In this document: one piece after another, positions 1-6,755 of the stretch
Position numbering within the stretch: position 1 is the first letter of the stretch
Layout: every line of letters begins with the position of its first letter
From: Lacticaseibacillus rhamnosus
GTDB taxonomy: Bacteria; Bacillota; Bacilli; Lactobacillales; Lactobacillaceae
DNA: 64,000 bases
Assembly: GCF_900636965.1 (NCBI RefSeq)
Contig: NZ_LR134331.1
Span: forward strand, 2,480,001 to 2,544,000
Reading direction: 5' to 3'
Notes under the pieces: model-generated
Database searches by the model: none
Seen by the model: only the letters and a program-made list of their open reading frames with translations
Told to the model about the DNA's origin: nothing
Made by a program: the position numbers and the translations under genes

Positions 1-157
1 CCTTGATCAAACCTAGAATAGCTTTGATCAAGGTCGATTTACCTGCTCCGTTAGGCCCAATGATCCCGGTGATCTTACCTGCGTTAAAATGAACGGCAAC
101 ATCAGCAAACACCGGTGTGTCAGCGTAGGCAACGGTCAGGTTCTTGACTGTTAACAT
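1..157 (-). CDS. Metal ABC transporter ATP-binding protein, N-terminal fragment
   Basis: Reading minus from 157, the first 52 residues start MLTVKNLTVAYADTPVF and contain a Walker A motif GPNGAGKS; the gene runs off the left edge. A strong GGAGGTT ribosome site lies just upstream of the ATG. This is the ATPase N-terminus of an ABC importer; style and context (metal-regulator palindrome upstream, zinc-type binding proteins nearby) suggest the Mn/Zn family (MntB/ZnuC-like), an inference because the permease and binding protein of this transporter are outside the window. Confidence 0.8.
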   Translation of the reverse strand, partial: MLTVKNLTVAYADTPVFADVAVHFNAGKITGIIGPNGAGKSTLIKAILGLIK

Positions 158-171
158 AAGAACCTCCAATT

Positions 172-201
172 TTAGGGTGACCTAATTCGCTTTCACCCTA
201 A
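172..201 (-). promoter_or_regulatory. DtxR/MntR-like operator palindromes
   Basis: Directly upstream of the ABC ATPase start there is TTAGG-GTGA-CCTAA (172-185). In addition, a perfect 9-bp inverted repeat TTAGGGTGA/TCACCCTAA spans 172-201 with a 12-base spacer. TTAGG-N4-CCTAA dyads resemble DtxR/MntR family operators, so manganese-responsive repression of the transporter is plausible. The regulator assignment is inference from motif shape and target. Confidence 0.55.
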
Positions 202-375
202 GCTTACAGAAAAGAAGAGAGACTGGCAAGTGTTTTTTAAGGCATACTTAAAATTTTTATACGCGGTACATTTTGGCCACCAACGCTTTATCGTGTCCGT
301 CTCAAGTCATAGTTATAAATCCCGATAAATCAAAAATGTAATCGCATGCAGTTATTGGAACTTATTTGAGACTAT

Positions 376-413
376 AAAAAGACCTATGAGTAATTTCATT
401 AATTACTCATAGG
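376..413 (-). terminator. Intrinsic terminator after the S14 paralogue
   Basis: The stem CCTATGAGTAATT (383-395) pairs with AATTACTCATAGG (401-413). On the minus strand it is followed by a T-rich TTTTTATAG tract, fitting termination of the rpsN paralogue transcript. Confidence 0.8.
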
Positions 414-496
414 CCTTTGTTTATCTTCCCGTTATTTAAGTTACAAATCAGTCGCAACTTTTTAAAAGGCCGGTTGTTATTTTTTCTGCGTACGTA

Positions 497-766
497 TTAC
501 CAACTGGCTTTACGAACACCGGGAATCTGGCCTTTGTGTGCCAACTCGCGAAAATTAAGTCGCGAGATGCCAAATTTACGCATATACGCGTGCGGACGAC
601 CATCTAAAGCGTCGCGATGATGTAATCGTACTGGGCTGGAGTCACGTGGCAACTTGCTGAGTCCGATATAATCGCCTTTTGCTTTCAGTTCTGCGCGTTT
701 TGCTGCATATTGTTGAACTAACTTCTCTTGCCGTTTTGCCTTGGCAATTTTTGACTTTTTGGCCAT
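497..766 (-). CDS. rpsN2: Ribosomal protein S14, zinc-independent (C-) paralogue
   Basis: 89 residues starting [15 protein letters not shown] and ending [11 protein letters not shown]. The start at 766 is chosen because GAAAGAGGAAGC precedes it; the frame is open further upstream without a ribosome site. Its C-terminus matches the S14 at 43456, but the two CxxC zinc pairs of that protein are absent (no cysteine at all). It is also the longer form, with an internal insertion. Known biology: C- S14 replaces C+ S14 in the 30S subunit when zinc is scarce and is usually Zur-repressed. A small ORF and a Zur box lie directly upstream, supporting that here. Confidence 0.93.
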   Translation of the reverse strand: MAKKSKIAKAKRQEKLVQQYAAKRAELKAKGDYIGLSKLPRDSSPVRLHHRDALDGRPHAYMRKFGISRLNFRELAHKGQIPGVRKASW

Positions 767-850
767 AAGCTTCCTCTTTCTATAAAATGTGACGAGCCAT
801 CTCATTAACCAACCTATTTTCCGACACCGACAATAGGCGTATACGAACGC

Positions 851-970
851 TTATCTGGATTTTTGCTGCTTGCGCTTCGTATCGTGTAGAATTTTTAATG
901 CTCGTTTGCGCGTTTTAATGTTGGGACTCTTCATCCGGCGCCGCGCACTTGCTAAATCCGTTTTTTCCAA
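851..970 (-). CDS. 39-residue basic protein, putative metal-homeostasis peptide
   Basis: A short ORF missed by length cut-offs. With a TTG start at 970 it encodes 39 residues beginning (M)EKTDLASARRRMKSP and ending KRKQQKSR, very rich in Lys and Arg. An AGGGAGAGGG ribosome site sits about 8 bases upstream and the Zur box 18 bases further. It is about 85 bases upstream of the zinc-independent S14 gene and probably co-transcribed with it. Small proteins of this type are annotated in lactobacilli as putative metal homeostasis proteins; that recollection is not verified here. It contains no Cys and one His. Function unknown. Confidence 0.65.
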   Translation of the reverse strand: MEKTDLASARRRMKSPNIKTRKRALKILHDTKRKQQKSR

Positions 971-987
971 AATTTCCCTCTCCCTTT

Positions 988-1008
988 AAATCGTAATCAT
1001 TACGCTTA
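988..1008 (-). promoter_or_regulatory. Zur box upstream of the small ORF and rpsN2
   Basis: The inner core CGTAAT-C-ATTACG (992-1004) is a perfect dyad, flanked by AAAT on the left. It matches the known Firmicutes Zur consensus (AAATCGTAAT-N-ATTACGATTT) except for minor right-flank changes. Placement upstream of a zinc-free ribosomal protein gene supports zinc-dependent repression. Confidence 0.88.
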
Positions 1009-1128
1009 ATGACGAATTTAACCGTATCATGCAGCTGTTTTGACTGTCAATAACTTTTTCAGGACGAACGCTTCTTTGACCCAATTCAAAAAAAGACTTG
1101 TCAAGCCGGTTTTTTTGCTTTAGAGTTT

Positions 1129-1149
1129 AAATCGTAATGATTACGTTTT
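1129..1149 (+). promoter_or_regulatory. Zur box upstream of zinc-type binding protein gene
   Basis: The core CGTAAT-G-ATTACG (1133-1145) with flanking AAAT and TTTT sits 18 bases before the start codon at 1168 and overlaps the expected promoter/5' end. It diverges from the box at 988 by about 140 bases, so one region controls both directions. Confidence 0.88.
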
Positions 1150-1167
1150 GGAAGGAAGCGGGTATTT

Positions 1168-2085
1168 ATGATGAAGCGATTACTTGCAGGTATCAGTGTC
1201 GCACTCTTAGCAGTTTTTGCAGTCGCGTGTGGCAATAATGGTGCCGCAAAGCAATCCAGCGCTAGCAACGATAAAATTCAGGTAGTGGCTAGCGTCGATT
1301 TTTATGGTGAGGTTGCCAAAGCAGTTGGCGGTGATAAGGTCGCGGTGCAGTCGGTGATTAACAATCCGGCTGTTGATCCGCATGATTATGAGCCAACCAC
1401 CAAAGTCGGCAAAGCAGTTGCAACATCCGATTTCGTCATTGCCAGTGGCATCGGCTATGACGGCTGGATGGACAAAGTCGTTAAATCGGAAAACAAATCG
1501 AAAAGCTACTTAAGAGTTGCCGATGATCTGATGAACAAAAAGGAAGGCGACAACGAACATATCTGGTATGATCCGCGGACAATGCCAAAACTGGCAAATG
1601 CGCTGGCGGATAAATTTGCCAAAAAAGACCCGGCCAATAAAGCCAAGTTCAAAGCCAACGCAAAGAAATACATCGCTTCATTAGATGACCTCAATGCACT
1701 TGTTAATAAACTCAAATCAAACGCAAACGGTCAACTTGTTGACGTCTCGGAACCAGTCTTCGGTTATGCCTTAGATTACCTAGGCTACAAGATCAACGAC
1801 GCCCACTTTTCTAACTCAACCGAAGAAGGTACCGATTACAGCGCCAAGGATATTCATGGTATTGAAACCGACATCAAGGAAAAGAAAATCGCCTTTTTCG
1901 TTAACAACATTCAAGCGACATCTAAAACAGTTTCACGCCTTGTTAAACTTGCCAAGCAAAATAACGTGCCAGTTTTGAATGTCACCGAAACACTTCCTAA
2001 AGGCAAAAACTATCGCACATGGATGATGAGCCAATACCAACAACTCGAAAAGATCCAAAATCAAGCAACAACAAGCAGTAAGTAA
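1168..2085 (+). CDS. Zinc-type ABC transporter substrate-binding lipoprotein
   Basis: 305 residues. Signal peptide MMKRLLAGISVALLAVF followed by lipobox AVAC gives an N-acyl-cysteine anchor. The body is the cluster 9 (TroA/ZnuA) fold: candidate metal ligands are His in DPHDYEPT (about residue 73) and His in EHIWYDP, with an EEGTDYSAKD segment near residue 215. There is no His-rich zinc loop. GGAAGGAAGCGGG precedes tandem ATGs, so the start may be 1168 or 1171. A Zur box upstream makes zinc the likely substrate (inference). No permease or ATPase is adjacent; it probably feeds a transporter encoded elsewhere. It is a close paralogue of the protein at 3983. Confidence 0.88.
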   Translation: MMKRLLAGISVALLAVFAVACGNNGAAKQSSASNDKIQVVASVDFYGEVAKAVGGDKVAVQSVINNPAVDPHDYEPTTKVGKAVATSDFVIASGIGYDGWMDKVVKSENKSKSYLRVADDLMNKKEGDNEHIWYDPRTMPKLANALADKFAKKDPANKAKFKANAKKYIASLDDLNALVNKLKSNANGQLVDVSEPVFGYALDYLGYKINDAHFSNSTEEGTDYSAKDIHGIETDIKEKKIAFFVNNIQATSKTVSRLVKLAKQNNVPVLNVTETLPKGKNYRTWMMSQYQQLEKIQNQATTSSK

Positions 2086-2095
2086 TCAAACTCGT

Positions 2096-2232
2096 CTGAC
2101 CACAAGGGTTTGTTACACTTCCCTTTACTTCGGTATCACTCACCCTGTACCGAAAAAATCCATCAATGGTTTAGCATTGATGACCCAACAAACCATAAGT
2201 TCGAGTCAAAAGCATCGAACAGTCTGGTCAGG
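2096..2232 (+). ncRNA. Five-stem structured RNA downstream of the binding protein gene
   Basis: Complementary arms fold into one nested architecture. P1 pairs CTGACCA (2096-2102) with TGGTCAG (2225-2231). P2 pairs GGTTTGTT (2107-2114) with AACAAACC (2187-2194). P3 pairs TTCGGTA (2129-2135) with TACCGAA (2148-2154). P4 pairs CATCAATG (2161-2168) with CATTGATG (2175-2182). P5 pairs GTTCGA (2199-2204) with TCGAAC (2215-2220). P2 encloses P3 and P4; P1 encloses P2 and P5. All arms are perfect and an intrinsic terminator follows at once. It begins 10 bases after the stop at 2085, so it is either a 3'-UTR RNA or an sRNA with its promoter inside the gene. I do not recognise the family. Confidence 0.65.
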
Positions 2233-2234
2233 AA

Positions 2235-2260
2235 AAGTCCGCAAATTGCGGACTTTTTTT
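2235..2260 (+). terminator. Intrinsic terminator ending the structured RNA
   Basis: AAGTCCGCAA-ATTGCGGACTT followed by a run of T residues (2254-2260). It directly abuts P1 of the structured RNA and serves the transcript of the binding protein gene. Confidence 0.9.
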
Positions 2261-2261
2261 A

Positions 2262-2322
2262 GTGAGCGCGACCCGGCGCGGTTAGAGACCGGAGTGTAAG
2301 TGGCCCCAGGCGTTTTAAATCG
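2262..2322 (+). repeat. Terminator-associated repeat, copy A (half element)
   Basis: GTGAGCGCGACCCGGCGCG followed by a GGAGTGTAAGTGGCC segment corresponds to the left arm of the palindromic repeat seen in full at 30196-30316. The right arm is missing. It starts one base after the U-tract of the terminator at 2235-2260. Confidence 0.75.
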
Positions 2323-2357
2323 GAAGTGTTACACTAGAGCCGGCACAAGAAAGGAAG

Positions 2358-3005
2358 ATGAGTATGGCAAATGTGATGATTCTAGGAGCACACGGCCAAA
2401 TTGCGACCTTGGTGCGCCACCGCTTGCTAAAAGAAACTCAGCATCATCTCAACTTGTTTTTACGCCATGCCAAGCGCATCACTGATGTTGACCGCCAACG
2501 AGAAACGGTTTACGACGGTGATGTCACTGATACGGACAAACTGACAAAAGCAATGAGCGGTAGTGATCTTGTTTACGCCAACTTAGGGAACTCAGGGATT
2601 GAGGATCAAGCCAAGTCGGTCGTCAAAGCGATGGATGCCAATCACATCAAACGCTTAATTTGGATTTCAACACTTGGTATTTACGATGAAGTGCCAGGTG
2701 CATTTGGTCGCTGGAACCATAAGATGTTAGACGGCGGTTACCTTGAAACCTATGCTGCAGCGGCTAAAGTCATCGAAAATTCCGACTTAGCCTACACCAT
2801 TATTCGCCCTGCTTGGCTATCCAATAAAGCCATTGTAAGTTATGAACTCACGCAAAAAGGGGAACCCTTCAAAGGCACAGAAGTCTCCCGAAGTAGTATT
2901 GCTGATCTGGTTGTTAACTTAATCAATCATCCGCATCAACACATCGGTGAATCGCTTGGCGTTGACCAGCCGCATACGCAAGGCGATAAACCTTCCTTCT
3001 ATTAA
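2358..3005 (+). CDS. NAD(P)-binding Rossmann-fold protein (atypical SDR)
   Basis: 215 residues. The N-terminus VMILGAHGQIATLV is a GxxGxxx dinucleotide-binding loop. Later segments LIWISTLGIYDEVPG, AKVIENSDLAYTIIRPAWL and SRSSIADLVVNLI are typical of NAD(P)H-binding, NmrA/epimerase-like SDR_a5 proteins that lack the YxxxK catalytic pair. Tandem starts at 2358 and 2364 follow AAAGGAAG. Substrate cannot be predicted. Single gene, bounded by a repeat upstream and a bidirectional terminator downstream. Confidence 0.85.
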   Translation: MSMANVMILGAHGQIATLVRHRLLKETQHHLNLFLRHAKRITDVDRQRETVYDGDVTDTDKLTKAMSGSDLVYANLGNSGIEDQAKSVVKAMDANHIKRLIWISTLGIYDEVPGAFGRWNHKMLDGGYLETYAAAAKVIENSDLAYTIIRPAWLSNKAIVSYELTQKGEPFKGTEVSRSSIADLVVNLINHPHQHIGESLGVDQPHTQGDKPSFY

Positions 3006-3030
3006 TCTTAGCGTGAAGTTTTTCCACCAC

Positions 3031-3103
3031 AAAAAAATTTCATCTTCATTAGCGTGACCGCTCTACAAAAAGCATCACCGGCACATGAGGATGAAATTTT
3101 TTT
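3031..3103. terminator. Bidirectional terminator between convergent genes
   Basis: AAAAAAATTTCATC (from 3031) pairs with GATGAAATTTTTTT (ending 3103), giving a U-run on both strands between the convergent genes at 2358 (+) and 3133 (-). Confidence 0.85.
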
Positions 3104-3132
3104 ACTAGTCAAACCGTTTTGGCAGTTCGACG

Positions 3133-3645
3133 CTATTTACTACTTTCAGTTGTGACAGCTTGTTGATTGTTGGCAAAATTGCGAATTGATTGGGGAATTT
3201 GATCGCCAAAATACTTTTCACCGACACTCACGGCCTGTTTGAAGAAGCCTTGACCGTTAGCCTGATAAGTTTTCGCATCATTATTTATTGCGCTGGTTAA
3301 GAGCTCGCTGCCAAGCTTATTGTAATCAGTCAAGGCTTTGGTTAAACCGTCCTCTGTTTTATTGTTTGCTAATTCGAGGCGAATATCATCCAATTGCCCA
3401 AGCCCTTTTTTGGCTGTCTTGCTAATTTCCTTACTATCACTTTGCAACGATACTTTTGTCATCGTTTTCATGACAATATCAGAAATGCGCGTGTACCGCT
3501 TTTGCAGGTCGTTTTTGGTATAGTGATTTGTTTTAATCATCGTTGACCCCGCATCCTGTGACGATTTAGACGCCTTGGACTGACAACCGGTGGCCCCGAC
3601 CATTGTCAAACAGATTACGGTGATCAATAGCCATTTTCGCAACAC
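3133..3645 (-). CDS. Small uncharacterised lipoprotein
   Basis: 170 residues from a GTG start at 3645, chosen because GAGGGGG lies 4 bases upstream; the frame extends to 3693 without a better site. Signal peptide (M)LRKWLLITVICLTMVG then lipobox ATGC gives a membrane lipoprotein. The mature part starts with a Ser/Lys-rich linker and is a helical, charged domain (for example DLQKRYTRISDIVMK, KKGLGQLDDIRLEL) ending near VTTESSK. No catalytic motif is visible and no family is recognised. Monocistronic, between the two zinc-type binding protein genes but convergent to the first. Confidence 0.75.
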   Translation of the reverse strand: MLRKWLLITVICLTMVGATGCQSKASKSSQDAGSTMIKTNHYTKNDLQKRYTRISDIVMKTMTKVSLQSDSKEISKTAKKGLGQLDDIRLELANNKTEDGLTKALTDYNKLGSELLTSAINNDAKTYQANGQGFFKQAVSVGEKYFGDQIPQSIRNFANNQQAVTTESSK

Positions 3646-3944
3646 AATTCCCCCTCGATCAAACTGTTCACAACCATTCTTCATTAAGTTCATTCAACCA
3701 CAGGCGTGATACAGCGTCAAACAAGTCACCGCAAATGACAAATATGATTGCAGATGCTTTTGGATAAAAAGTTCACCATGACTTCATGACCATCAAAAAT
3801 AGTCCCAGAACTACCGGCATCATGTTTTCAATATTTTTCAATCTTATACAAATGGATATATTATGCCAGATTAGCGTTTCCTACGATTAGTCATCAATAT
3901 GGCATCTTTTAGCTTGCGTCAATATCGCCAGTACGCTACGCTTA

Positions 3945-3965
3945 AACGCGTCATCATTACGGTTA
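3945..3965 (+). promoter_or_regulatory. Degenerate Zur box upstream of second binding protein gene
   Basis: Core CGTCAT-C-ATTACG (3949-3961) differs from the Zur dyad CGTAAT-N-ATTACG at one position. It lies 18 bases before the start codon at 3983, the same spacing as the perfect box before the paralogue at 1168. Confidence 0.65.
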
Positions 3966-3982
3966 AACGAGGAGATTCAGTT

Positions 3983-4885
3983 ATGTTAAAACGGTTATTA
4001 ACAGTCATCAGTCTGCTACTACTAACAACAGTTGTTACCGCATGCAATACGAATACCAAATCATCAGGAAATCATGAAAAGATCCAAGTCGTCGCAACCG
4101 TTGATTTTTATGGCGAAGTTGCCAAAGCGGTTGGCGGCAAGCAAGTACAAGTCACGTCCATTATCGACAATCCTGCCATTGATCCGCATGACTATGAACC
4201 AACCACCCAAGTCGGCAAACAAGTGGCCACAGCTGATTTAATCATCGCTAACGGCATCGGTTATGATGGCTGGATGGATAAGCTGATCAAGTCGGAAAAC
4301 AAATCCAAACAGTATTTACGCGTTGCTGATGATCTGATGGCTAAACATGAAGGCGATAATGAACACATCTGGTATGATCCACGCACCATGCCTAAACTTG
4401 CCAATGCGTTAGCCAGCAAATTTGCCAAAGAAAAGCCGGCAAAAAAGGCGATTTTTAAAGCCAATGCCAAGAAATACATCGCCTCGCTTAACTCCCTCAA
4501 TGCCTTAATTACCAAGCTCAAGCAAAATGCTCATGGTCAAAAAGTCGATGTGTCCGAACCCGTCTTCGGCTATGCCCTCAATTATCTGGGCTACAAAGTC
4601 AACAACCGTCATTTTGCCCAGGCAACTGAAGAAGGTACTGATTACAGCGCCAAAGATATCCATGCGATTGAAACCGACATCAAAGAAAAGAAAATCGCCT
4701 TCTTCGTCAACAATAGCCAAGCCAGTTCAAAAACCATCGATAGTTTCATTAAGCTAGCCAAGGAAAACAAGGTACCTGTTCTGAACGTCACCGAGACACT
4801 GCCTAAAGGAAAAAACTACCGCACTTGGATGACTGATCAATATCGACAACTGGAAAAAATCCAAAATCAGACGGACACTAAGTAA
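3983..4885 (+). CDS. Zinc-type ABC transporter substrate-binding lipoprotein, paralogue
   Basis: 300 residues from the ATG at 3983, chosen for the GAGGAG ribosome site 7 bases upstream; 28 further in-frame residues upstream have no site and no signal character. Signal MLKRLLTVISLLLLTTVV with lipobox TAC. It shares long identical stretches with the 1168 protein (VDFYGEVAKAVGG, NEHIWYDPRTMPKLANAL, EEGTDYSAKDIH, LNVTETLPKGKNYRTWM), so it is a duplicate with the same metal-ligand positions. Also without adjacent permease or ATPase, and behind a weaker Zur-like box, suggesting a different derepression threshold (inference). Confidence 0.88.
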   Translation: MLKRLLTVISLLLLTTVVTACNTNTKSSGNHEKIQVVATVDFYGEVAKAVGGKQVQVTSIIDNPAIDPHDYEPTTQVGKQVATADLIIANGIGYDGWMDKLIKSENKSKQYLRVADDLMAKHEGDNEHIWYDPRTMPKLANALASKFAKEKPAKKAIFKANAKKYIASLNSLNALITKLKQNAHGQKVDVSEPVFGYALNYLGYKVNNRHFAQATEEGTDYSAKDIHAIETDIKEKKIAFFVNNSQASSKTIDSFIKLAKENKVPVLNVTETLPKGKNYRTWMTDQYRQLEKIQNQTDTK

Positions 4886-5011
4886 CCTTCTTGACCGCAA
4901 AACCTACGAGTAGCATGCGTTTAAAACATGATAGTTTGTGAAGCCATGTGACATATGAAACATTTTCGTAAACTTTTTGAAATGAATTCGTTTTCATACC
5001 CCTTATACCAA

Positions 5012-5039
5012 TTGAATTTTTGACCGGTTGAACTACAAT
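5012..5039 (+). promoter_or_regulatory. Promoter of the 49-residue ORF
   Basis: TTGAAT (5012-5017), 16-base spacer, TACAAT (5034-5039), about 40 bases before the start codon at 5080. Confidence 0.6.
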
Positions 5040-5079
5040 AGAGTTGTAAACAGGAGCAACCAAAGGGGAGATGTTTTAA

Positions 5080-5229
5080 ATGTCATTGTTCAAACATACT
5101 TTTAAACGCGTTGAGCACTTGATCGCCGCACCACGCGATCCCCACGAAGAAGAACAAGCACGCTTGCAGGAGGACTTGTTCTATACAAACCTCAGTAGCC
5201 TCCAACCAAAAACAAATGCAAGATTTTGA
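5080..5229 (+). CDS. Small hypothetical protein, 49 residues
   Basis: An ORF below the usual length cut-off: ATG at 5080 after AAAGGGGAG, stop TGA at 5227-5229. It starts MSLFKHTFKRVEHLIAAPRD, continues with an acidic PHEEEQARLQEDLF stretch and ends KTNARF. The first half is basic and amphipathic, the middle acidic. It has its own promoter upstream and a strong terminator 21 bases downstream, so it is a compact stand-alone transcription unit. No family recognised. Confidence 0.7.
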   Translation: MSLFKHTFKRVEHLIAAPRDPHEEEQARLQEDLFYTNLSSLQPKTNARF

Positions 5230-5250
5230 TTGATGGTTACTATACCAAAA

Positions 5251-5281
5251 GCCGTCTCATCTGCAGGTGAGGCGGCTTTTT
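5251..5281 (+). terminator. Intrinsic terminator of the 49-residue ORF
   Basis: GCCGTCTCA (5251-5259) pairs with TGAGGCGGC (5268-5276), followed by TTTTTA. A run of A residues precedes the stem, so it could also act on the minus strand. Confidence 0.9.
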
Positions 5282-5870
5282 ATGTGTCCAGAAACCAACT
5301 GTCTTCCCTAAGATAATCCGATCATCATACTGCAAAGTACCCAGCAATTTTTCTGACCTTTCTTCTTCACTATAAATTTGGGCGAGCCTTCCATCATTCT
5401 TGACGTTATTTTTCCAAAAAATAGCCAGCTCGCTAATAAAAATGCAAACTGACTACTTAAGGCCATCGATAAACTTAGTGCTGTGACCTTTTTTATATTT
5501 TAAATGGCGACTAGACGCTGAGCAACCACTCCCACAGCGATTGAACCCTCTGTCTAGGTGTTTTTTCATCGCCAGTCTGCCTCACATTTGGATGAAAGGA
5601 ATAACGAGACCCCCACGATCCGTTGATTCCTGGTTTCCTTACGACTGACCTATATGAAAGAATCCAGCACCTTTTTGAAGACCATAAACCTGAAATAATA
5701 TCGGCTTTCGGTCTGCTCATGCTGCGCCGATTTCTCCGATGTGTCTACCCTTATCTCTAACTACCAAAACCTTGCAATAGCACTCTCACAAGCGAGAGTA
5801 TAAAAGCCATTTTTTCATCATAATTGTCTCGCCTGCTAATCATCCCACATGTTTAGCAGGCTAATATCAA
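5282..5870. other. Non-coding or decayed stretch of about 590 bases
   Basis: No convincing gene. A 69-codon minus-strand frame at 5511-5720 has Trp/Arg/Ser-rich composition, no ribosome site and no recognisable family, and is not called. A hairpin GCCTGCTAA (5831-5839) / TTAGCAGGC (5853-5861) lies just after the pseudogene stop on the minus strand and may be its terminator, although the T-tract is poor. Confidence 0.5.
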
Positions 5871-6605
5871 TTACTTTGCATGACGCGCTTTACGAACGCC
5901 AGCGAACCCAAGAGCAGCGATGATAGCGGCACCGGCTTCGGCTAAAAGAAGACCCGTTTGCCCTTCACCTGTAGCTGGATAAGCGTGCTTGCCATTCTTC
6001 TGGACCATCCGACTCATAGGTTGTGGATTGGTTGACTGAGTGGTTCCTAGTGGTGCCACGGCAGCACTTGAAGTTGAGGAGCCGGAAGTGCTTGATGATG
6101 CTGTGGCACCTGCACTTGAGGCTGATGAACTTGAGGCACTAGAAGATGCTGAACTGCCTGTACTTGAGGCCGATGAGCTGGACGCGCTTGAGGAAGCAGA
6201 ACTGCCTATACTTGAGGCTGACGAACTCGAAGCGCTGGAAGATGCTGAGCTGCCCGCACTTGCAGCAGCTTATGTAGCAGCCGCTGAACTTGAACCCGCT
6301 TTGGCCGTATTCTGCACTGCTGCCGAGCTAGCTACCGTATTATCAGCTCTTCCTGTTGCGGTTGCCCCTGCACTGACTGAGGAGTTGCTACTTTTGATGC
6401 CCGCGATTCATTTTGCTGACTTTGCAGGGCTACAGGTGCCTTTTGACTTGCATTTCCATTTTTAGAAAGCGTTACATTGGCAACGCCTAAAGTTGTCCTG
6501 CCAAAAAGTACGACAAACGCTGAAGCAACAACCCATTGACTACCGCGCTTGTACATTTTCTTCTTGTCATTGACGACATGTTCTTTGAAGCGGTTATATA
6601 AACAT
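5871..6605 (-). pseudogene. Decayed Ser/Ala-rich cell-wall-anchored protein
   Basis: Read on the minus strand, the parts of one surface-protein gene are present but broken. An ideal GGAGGAG site precedes ATG at 6605, yet that frame stops after three codons. One base out of frame lies a KxYKxGKxW-type secretion signal, NDKKKMYKRGSQWVVASAF. The frame is lost again at a T4 tract (6392-6395). Restoring one base there joins it to a frame rich in Ser, Ala and Gly, which is interrupted by TAA at 6270-6272. It then runs through about 60 Ser/Ala-rich codons to a YPATGE sorting motif, a hydrophobic segment and a RKARHAK tail ending at 5871. Three independent lesions argue for a true pseudogene rather than sequencing error, though the homopolymer lesion alone could be error. 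Confidence 0.75.
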
Positions 6606-6755
6606 ATTTACTCCTCCAATAGCATCAATATTGTATCTGCTAAAGCTTGGTACAAAACTTATTATATTTTTGAATTAGGAGTATTATGCCTATGCAATAC
6701 GGCGCTTCTTGAGATGACTCGTCAAGCAAAGTATTTTACAACCTTTTTGATAGTT

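Noticed and set aside
5511-5720. Minus-strand 69-codon frame with Trp/Arg-rich product
   Set aside because: No ribosome site, no recognisable family and no supporting promoter or terminator in the right places.
6040-6465. Plus-strand 141-codon acidic Ala/Leu/Glu-rich frame
   Set aside because: It is the antisense of the Ser/Ala repeat region of the decayed surface-protein gene; the repetitive TCA/GCA codons give open frames on the opposite strand. No ribosome site or plausible protein.
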